This document shows, piece after piece, positions 6,036 to 10,261 of a DNA stretch of 10,261 nucleotides. This DNA comes from Syntrophomonadaceae bacterium. GTDB taxonomy: Bacteria > Bacillota > Syntrophomonadia > Syntrophomonadales > Syntrophothermaceae. The notes under the pieces were generated by a model, which was not told where the DNA came from, ran no database searches, and saw only the letters and a list, made by a program, of their open reading frames with translations. Within the stretch, counting starts at the first letter, position 1; each line of letters starts with the position of its first letter. The stretch covers positions 1-10,261 of the forward strand of contig JARYMO010000040.1 in NCBI GenBank assembly GCA_029907055.1, written 5' to 3'. Made by a program: the position numbers and the translations under genes.

Positions 6036-7001
6036 TCATATCCCCGAGGAGTCCGCCTCCCACTTGCCGCAGCGGCTGCCCCAGCGCGCCAGCACCCTGC
6101 CCTCCTGCCGGAACTGCACCACCTCGCACAGGTTGGGACAGCCCTGGCACTCGAAGCTGGTGGTCTTGAACTCCAGGTCCTTGACCCGCCACCCCTTGAA
6201 GGCGGTGGGGGCGCCCGGGCGGCGCAGGTCGCGCGCCAGCAGCGCGGCCCCGATGGCCCCCATCACGTCGTGGTGGGGCGGTACGGTAACCGGCAGCGCA
6301 AGGTGGCGGGCGAAGGCCTCCACCAGGCCCCGGTTGGCCGCTACCCCGCCCTGGAACAGCACCGGGGGGAGGATCTCCTTGCCCTTGCCCACGTTGTTCA
6401 GGTAGTTGCGCACCAGCGCCTCGCACAGGCCGGCGACGATATCCTCCAGGCTGTGCCCCAGTTGTTGCTTGTGGATCATGTCCGATTCGGCGAACACCGT
6501 GCAGCGCCCGGCGATGCGCACCGGGTGTCGCGCTGCCAGCGCCAGCCCCCCGAACTCCTGGATGGGGACGCCCAGGCGGGCCGCCTGCTGGTCCAGGAAG
6601 GACCCAGTGCCGGCCGCGCACACCGTGTTCATGGCAAAGTCAATCACCATGCCGTCCCGCAGGATGATGATCTTGGAGTCCTGACCCCCGATCTCCAGCA
6701 CCGTGCGCACGCCGGGTTCCACGTGCAGGGCCGCCACGGCGTGGGCGGTGATCTCGTTCTTGATGACGTCCGCCCCCACCAGCAGGCCGGTGAGGTGGCG
6801 GGCGCTGCCAGTGGTGCCGACTCCGGCAATGGCCACCGCGCCGCCCAATTCCGCCTCCAGGGCCCGCATGCCTTCCTGCACGGCAGCGATCGGCCTTCCC
6901 GCCGTGCGCAGGTACTGGCGCGCCAGCAGGCGGCCCTGCCCGTCCAGCACCGCCAGGTTGGTGCTCACCGACCCCACGTCAATGCCGAGAAAGGCTTCCA
7001 T
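6036..7001 (-). CDS. BadF/BadG/BcrA/HgdC-type [4Fe-4S] ATPase (acyl-CoA dehydratase activase family)
   Basis: In characterised relatives (HgdC, BcrA/BcrD), ATP hydrolysis by an ASKHA-fold dimer drives one-electron transfer from its bridging [4Fe-4S] cluster to a partner enzyme at very low potential. This 321-residue protein has the phosphate-1 loop GIDVGSVSTN (6-15), GVGTTGSARHLTG (60-72), the LEIGGQDSK motif (102-110), Cys128 in NTVCAAGTG and Cys167 in GRCTVFAESDM. The two cysteines match the cluster ligands of HgdC. The adenosine-side motif FQGGVAANRG is at 216-225. After the ATPase core (about 257) comes a 65-residue tail with Cys285, Cys288, Cys292 and Cys311, which could hold a second cluster or zinc. 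The ATG at 7001 has GGGGAGGAG upstream and overlaps the preceding gene by 23 bp. It is the last gene of a three-gene operon. Family secure; client enzyme unknown. Confidence 0.94.
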   Translation of the reverse strand: MEAFLGIDVGSVSTNLAVLDGQGRLLARQYLRTAGRPIAAVQEGMRALEAELGGAVAIAGVGTTGSARHLTGLLVGADVIKNEITAHAVAALHVEPGVRTVLEIGGQDSKIIILRDGMVIDFAMNTVCAAGTGSFLDQQAARLGVPIQEFGGLALAARHPVRIAGRCTVFAESDMIHKQQLGHSLEDIVAGLCEALVRNYLNNVGKGKEILPPVLFQGGVAANRGLVEAFARHLALPVTVPPHHDVMGAIGAALLARDLRRPGAPTAFKGWRVKDLEFKTTSFECQGCPNLCEVVQFRQEGRVLARWGSRCGKWEADSSGI

Positions 7002-8094
7002 TCCGGCTCTCCTCCCCGCGCCGGGCCCGGCGGCGCGCGTACAGGAGGTCCACGAAGGCCTCCAGCCGCGTGTAGACCCCTGCCGGACCGGTCTGCTCGT
7101 CGAAGAACAGGGACATCACCGGGATGCCGTACTCCTGGGACACCCGTGGCAGGATGCTCTTGGCCACGATCTCCGGGGTGCAGCCGAACGGCGCCACCTG
7201 GACCACCCCGTCGAAGCCCTTCCGCGCCCACAAGACGGTCATGCCTACCGTCTCCACTCCGTGCCCTCCCACGCACTCCAGCCCCAGGTAGGGCCGGCTG
7301 GCCCGCACCACCTCCGCGTGGGGAGGGCCAAACCCCTTGCGGCCGGCGAAGCGTGACACGTACATGCTGCGCTCCACCTCCGCGCCCAGGTGGCCCAGGA
7401 TTTCCTGGGTGGACAGGCTGGCGACCGGCTCCAGCAGGGCGTAGATTTCACCGGTCAGGCCCACCCGCAGGCACTCCCGCCTGTCATCCTGGTCGACTCC
7501 GTCCAGCAGGCGCAGCCCGTGCGCCAGCGCCTCCGCCACTTCCGGAAGGCTGCCGGCGGCATCCACCGTTGCCACCGCCTGCCGCAGCGCCCGCGTGGTG
7601 GCACCCCGCTGCACCTCGCGCGCCCGCACCTGCAGGGAGCGGGCCTCCAGGTCGTCGAGCGCCTTCAGCTTGGCCCAGGCCACCTGCAGGGCCCACAGGC
7701 AGCGGCGCAGGCTGACGCCCCCGCTGCGGTAGACGAAGGCCAGCTTGTGCCAGAAATCCCGCCAGCCGCAGTCCGGCGGATCAAAGGCCACGATGCGCGT
7801 AGGGTAGCCCTGCTCCTCCAGGATCTGCTGGTGCAGCACCCAGTAGTACCCGGCCCGGCAGGGCCCCACGCCCCCCGAGGTGATGAGCAGCTCCGCCCCC
7901 TGTTCGGCCACCTCCAGGTAGGTGCCCATCACCACCTTGAAGGGCATGCAGGCGAATTCGGGCGCGTACCTGACCCCCAGGTCCAGGGTGCGCGTGCTGA
8001 TCTCCGGTGGCACGATGACCTGGTGCCCCAGCGCCTCCAGCAGCCAGCGAAACGCGCAGTGGGAATTGCCCATGCGGGGGAAACTCACCTTCAC
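6979..8094 (-). CDS. COG3581-like protein of the activase-associated DUF2229 group
   Basis: A cytosolic protein of 371 residues from a family usually found beside, or fused to, HgdC-type activases and probably related to the 2-hydroxyacyl-CoA dehydratase subunits; its reaction is unknown. Visible motifs are MGNSHCAF (Cys13), PEFACMPFK (Cys49), GGVGPCRAGYY (Cys79), PPDCGWRDF (Cys109), a GEIYALLEP segment near 215, GGHGVETVG near 276, PFGCTPEIVAKS (Cys305) and DEQTGPAGVYTRLEAFVD near 332. The several conserved-looking cysteines could bind an iron-sulfur cluster. The GTG at 8094 overlaps the previous stop codon in GTGA and has GGAGGAGG 8 nt upstream. The open frame runs upstream for about 200 codons, but that part is antiphase to the preceding gene. 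The 3' end overlaps the activase start by 23 bp, implying tight translational coupling. Confidence 0.9.
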   Translation of the reverse strand: MKVSFPRMGNSHCAFRWLLEALGHQVIVPPEISTRTLDLGVRYAPEFACMPFKVVMGTYLEVAEQGAELLITSGGVGPCRAGYYWVLHQQILEEQGYPTRIVAFDPPDCGWRDFWHKLAFVYRSGGVSLRRCLWALQVAWAKLKALDDLEARSLQVRAREVQRGATTRALRQAVATVDAAGSLPEVAEALAHGLRLLDGVDQDDRRECLRVGLTGEIYALLEPVASLSTQEILGHLGAEVERSMYVSRFAGRKGFGPPHAEVVRASRPYLGLECVGGHGVETVGMTVLWARKGFDGVVQVAPFGCTPEIVAKSILPRVSQEYGIPVMSLFFDEQTGPAGVYTRLEAFVDLLYARRRARRGEESRNGSLSRH

Positions 8095-9077
8095 CGCTCC
8101 CGCCTCCTCCACTCCAGCATGTCCACGAAGGCCTCCACCCTGGTGCGCAGCCCCACGTCGGCCGCGTGCTCGTCCAGGGTGAGGGCCAGGAAGGGGGTAT
8201 TCGCCCGCCGGGCGGCGATTTCCAGCATTTTTCTCAGCATGGAGTCGGGCCCGCAGGCGAAGGCACTGAGGTGGACGATGCCTGCCACCTGGGGCTGGGC
8301 GGCGAAGTACATCCCGGCGTGCAGGATGCGGTTGGAGAAGTACCAGAACAGCTCCTTGGGCAGCCTCCGCCCCTGGCCGGCGATGTCGCGCCACCACAGG
8401 CTGTCCTGCGTGCGGACGTCGATGCCTGCCCGCTGCAGCATCCGCAGCACCCCGGCGTTGACGTAGGAGTCGTACAGCAGGTACGGGTAGCCCAGCACCG
8501 CCACTATCGGCCCGGCAGGGGGGCGAGGCGCAGGTGCCTTCCCGTTTACCACCGCCTCGATGGCCTCCGGGGCTGGCAGGCCGCGGCGCAGCAGGCGGCG
8601 GTATTCCCGTTGCGCCCGCCGGGCGCACCACAAGGCCTGCAGGCAGCGGCAGTCGCCTGCCCCCAGTTGCCGCCCCAGCTCCCGTGCCACCCGCCAGCGT
8701 CCACGCCACCCCTGGCGCAGGTCAACGTGCGGGTGCAGCAGCGGCGGTGCTGCCGGCAGGTTGGCCAGCAGCATGTCGGGTAGACCGAGCAGCTTCGGGC
8801 ACATGCTCTCCCGCCCATACTCCCCGAAGCGGCGCACGGCCACCACGCGGGGCACGAACACCAGGTCGCAGGCCCCGGAGAGTTCCGCCACGTGCCCGTG
8901 CACCAGCTTCACCGGCAGGCAGATTTCGGACTCAGCGCACGCCACCCCGCGGTCGAGGGTCGCCCTGCTGGTGGGCTGGGAGACCACCACCCGTTGGCCC
9001 AGCGCGGTGAAGAACGCGTGCCAGAAGGGGAAATCGAAGAAGTATGTCAGGGTCCGCGGTATGCCGATCGTCGCCAC
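8091..9077 (-). CDS. COG3580-like DUF2229 protein, first gene of the activase operon
   Basis: A cytosolic protein of 328 residues of the CoA-enzyme-activase-associated DUF2229 group (PF09989-like), whose biochemical role is not established. It begins with the hallmark IGIPRTLTYFFDFPFWHAFF (4-23), then SEICLPVKLVHGHV (50-63, Cys53), RESMCPKLLGLPDML (Cys93), VLGYPYLLYDSYVN near 194, AFACGPDSMLRKML (Cys275) and DEHAADVGLRTRVEAFVDML near 302. Cys53, Cys93 and Cys275 are candidates for cluster binding. The C-terminal motif closely parallels that of the next gene's product, so the two are paralogs. The GTG at 9077 is preferred over the ATG at 9122 because AAGGGGGTGA lies at proper spacing and the hallmark motif begins within three residues. 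In some anaerobes the activase and both DUF2229-type parts form one giant protein; here they are split. Confidence 0.9.
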   Translation of the reverse strand: MATIGIPRTLTYFFDFPFWHAFFTALGQRVVVSQPTSRATLDRGVACAESEICLPVKLVHGHVAELSGACDLVFVPRVVAVRRFGEYGRESMCPKLLGLPDMLLANLPAAPPLLHPHVDLRQGWRGRWRVARELGRQLGAGDCRCLQALWCARRAQREYRRLLRRGLPAPEAIEAVVNGKAPAPRPPAGPIVAVLGYPYLLYDSYVNAGVLRMLQRAGIDVRTQDSLWWRDIAGQGRRLPKELFWYFSNRILHAGMYFAAQPQVAGIVHLSAFACGPDSMLRKMLEIAARRANTPFLALTLDEHAADVGLRTRVEAFVDMLEWRRRER

Positions 9078-9081
9078 CTGC

Positions 9082-9091
9082 TCACCCCCTT
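9082..9091 (-). promoter_or_regulatory. Ribosome binding site that fixes the GTG start at 9077
   Basis: AAGGGGGTGA on the - strand complements the 3' end of 16S rRNA, and its G core is about 7 nt from the GTG. The alternative ATG at 9122 has no similar site and would add 15 Arg/Gly-rich residues before the conserved N-terminus. Confidence 0.7.
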
Positions 9092-9324
9092 TGCGGCCGC
9101 GTGCAGCCGCCAGGCGTTGCATCAGTGACTACCCTGAGGGACGGGAGAATGCAGTGAGGGGAAAGGCCGGGCGCGGAGACTTACAACATGGGCGGTGAGA
9201 GCGAGAAGCGTCTGGAGGACCGTTGGTGGGAACCCTCGGGAGAAGCAGCGCCGCCCGTGGGAAAAGCGCCGCCTGCCGTGCGCCAGCAGGGCTGCACGGC
9301 GGGGCCGCATCTTCCCGTACTTCT

Positions 9325-9333
9325 ATTCTAGCA
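9325..9333 (-). promoter_or_regulatory. Extended -10 promoter of the activase operon
   Basis: On the - strand the sequence reads TGCTAGAAT: TAGAAT (one base from consensus) with the TGn extension. No clear -35 box lies at 16-18 bp. The element sits 51 nt past the stop codon of the iron-sulfur protein gene, so the three-gene operon can be expressed independently of it. Confidence 0.5.
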
Positions 9334-9383
9334 CGGCGGGCCGGCTTCAGGGTGCATCGCCGGGGCCGGGGGGAGGCGGGCGC

Positions 9384-10151
9384 TCAGATGTCGGAGCCTA
9401 CCGGACAGGTCGTCATGCACTTGAAACAGTGGTATTGGAAGCCGATGAACTGGGCCTGGTACAGGCGCATGAACTCCTCGCTGTACAGCAACTTCTTCTG
9501 CCCCTCCGGGGGGCTGGAGAGGGCCTGCTGCCAGAAGCGCATGGCAGCGCCGATGCCGTACGGCTGCGAGTGCCTGAGACAGCGGTTGGGATCGGTGAAG
9601 CCTTCCTGGTCGAGTGCCCCTCCCGGGCAGGCCTCGACACAGATGTCGCAGTCGATGCACAGGTCCCCGGTGAAAGGGGGGTCGGAATCCATCTCCAGGT
9701 CCGTCAGTACCGCCGAGAACAGCACCCGCGAGCCGAAGCGCGGGTGCATGACCAGGTTGTGCCTCCCCATCGCTCCCAGCCCCGCTGCCAGGGCGGCATG
9801 GCGCAGGGACACGTCGGCCACCGTGCCCATGGCTTCACCCCCCATGTCGAGGGGATAGCTGACGGCAACCGTCATGCAGCGGGCCCCGAACCGGCCCTCG
9901 ATGAACCTGGCCAGCTTGTAGTTGCAGGAACGGGAGAACTCCATCAGGTCCAGGCGGCCGTGCATGCGCAACTGCGGGCTGGGGCTGTCACAACTGGAGA
10001 GTTCCTTGTAGGCCAGCACCACCAGGCTCTTCACCGCGGGCATGACGGTCTCCAGCCGCGGGGAACGCGGGCTGTGGTAGTCTGCCGCGGCGGCAAACCC
10101 GACGTCGTCTACCCCCAGCGACAGCGCGTACTCTCGAATGCGTTGCTTCAT
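9384..10151 (-). CDS. QueG-related protein with two [4Fe-4S] cluster motifs, short form
   Basis: A cytosolic iron-sulfur protein of 255 residues related to the epoxyqueuosine reductase/reductive dehalogenase group (COG1600-like). The N-terminal 150 residues include LSLGVDDVGFA near 10 and the AGLGAMGRHNLVMHPRFGSR stretch (123-142), which matches the AGLGWIGK-type segment of QueG. Eight cysteines for two clusters follow: Cys165, 168, 171 and 175 in CIDCDICVEACP, Cys191, and Cys242, 245 and 249 in CFKCMTTCP. The protein stops right after the second motif, so the long C-terminal HEAT-like part of true QueG is missing; a role in queuosine synthesis is therefore doubtful. It may be a redox protein with another substrate or an electron carrier. 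The ATG has AAGGAGGAGG four nt upstream. The activase operon follows on the same strand, so a functional link is possible but unproven. Confidence 0.88.
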   Translation of the reverse strand: MKQRIREYALSLGVDDVGFAAAADYHSPRSPRLETVMPAVKSLVVLAYKELSSCDSPSPQLRMHGRLDLMEFSRSCNYKLARFIEGRFGARCMTVAVSYPLDMGGEAMGTVADVSLRHAALAAGLGAMGRHNLVMHPRFGSRVLFSAVLTDLEMDSDPPFTGDLCIDCDICVEACPGGALDQEGFTDPNRCLRHSQPYGIGAAMRFWQQALSSPPEGQKKLLYSEEFMRLYQAQFIGFQYHCFKCMTTCPVGSDI

Positions 10152-10233
10152 GCGCCCTCCTCCTTCCGCTGGCCGCTCGACGCCCCCTCCGGGGTCTGCG
10201 GCATCCTCGCCGCCGCGCCCACCGCGCTGCGCG

Positions 10234-10260
10234 CTACAGTTCCCGTTCCAGGCGCACCAA
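10234..10260 (-). CDS. Possible C-terminal end of a further - strand gene, 3' fragment
   Basis: The last bases of the window, read on the - strand, give an open frame LVRLEREL followed by TAG. The charged, leucine-spaced end would fit the C-terminus of a cytosolic protein, and its direction and 82-nt distance fit the gene that follows. Eight residues are too few to name a product or to exclude chance. Confidence 0.3.
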   Translation of the reverse strand: MVRLEREL

Positions 10261-10261
10261 G

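Larger units (their letters stand above)
9078..9383. other. 306-bp intergenic region: promoter and structured leader of the activase operon
   Basis: No convincing gene is present. On the - strand an extended -10 promoter (9325-9333) should start transcription near 9318, giving a leader of about 240 nt. The leader opens with a strong hairpin (9275-9300): GCCGTGC pairs with GCACGGC and, past a bulged A, GCC with GGC. Next is a 9-bp direct repeat, AGCGCCGCC in + strand reading, at 9265-9273 and 9247-9255 with an 18-bp period. I recognise no riboswitch or T-box core. A GC-rich imperfect stem (9339-9367) lies between the iron-sulfur protein gene and the promoter but has no T tract. Confidence 0.55.

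Noticed and set aside
5907..7715. 602-codon + strand frame opposite the activase operon
   Set aside because: Its translation is Pro/Arg/Ala-rich shadow sequence antisense to the activase and the COG3581-like gene.
9122..9310. 62-codon - strand frame whose stop overlaps the ATG at 9122 (TGATG), as if coupled to the first operon gene
   Set aside because: Arg/His/Pro-rich with no good ribosome site and only about 8 nt after the predicted transcription start; the downstream gene itself appears to start at the GTG at 9077, so the overlap is probably chance.
1..10261. CRISPR arrays, tRNA or rRNA genes, insertion sequences and attachment sites
   Set aside because: No regularly spaced repeat array, cloverleaf, transposase or flanking terminal repeats were seen on either strand.

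Overview
The window is strongly G+C-rich (about two thirds by eye). Its genes are tightly packed, have strong AGGAGG-type ribosome binding sites, often start with GTG, and include families typical of anaerobes. Together this suggests an anaerobic, high-G+C member of the Bacillota (Firmicutes) or a close relative, possibly thermophilic. No marker gene in the window fixes the taxonomy, so this is inference.

Layout, left to right. (1) 1-1778, + strand: a secreted subtilisin-like (S8) protease with two tandem fibronectin-III-like domains, its 5' end cut by the window edge, followed by strong hairpins. (2) 1928-3400, - strand: a dGTPase-like HD-domain triphosphohydrolase with an unusual Cys-rich segment. 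(3) 3575-3889, + strand: a 104-residue protein of unknown function behind a near-consensus sigma-A promoter. (4) 3944-5600, - strand: a secreted protein with a copper amine oxidase N-terminal-like domain, then a protein with four CBS domains, ending in a clear intrinsic terminator. An extended -10 promoter lies about 330 nt upstream, with a 14-bp dyad at the predicted transcription start. (5) 6036-9077, - strand: a translationally coupled three-gene operon of two paralogous DUF2229-type proteins (COG3580-like, then COG3581-like) and a BadF/BcrA/HgdC-type [4Fe-4S] ATPase (activase). It has its own extended -10 promoter and a leader of about 240 nt. (6) 9384-10151, - strand: a short 8-cysteine iron-sulfur protein related to QueG but lacking its C-terminal part. 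(7) At the right edge, the last few codons of another - strand gene may be present.

The most interesting part is 6036-10151. The activase keeps both cluster-ligand cysteines of 2-hydroxyacyl-CoA dehydratase activators, and its partners belong to a family distantly related to the dehydratase/double-cubane-cluster proteins. No canonical dehydratase subunits, CoA-transferase or acyl-CoA enzymes are present here. It looks like an ATP-driven low-potential electron-transfer system of unknown substrate, with a neighbouring 2x[4Fe-4S] protein as a possible electron donor. The family is widespread in anaerobes but functionally undescribed, so the system is poorly understood rather than new to sequence databases.
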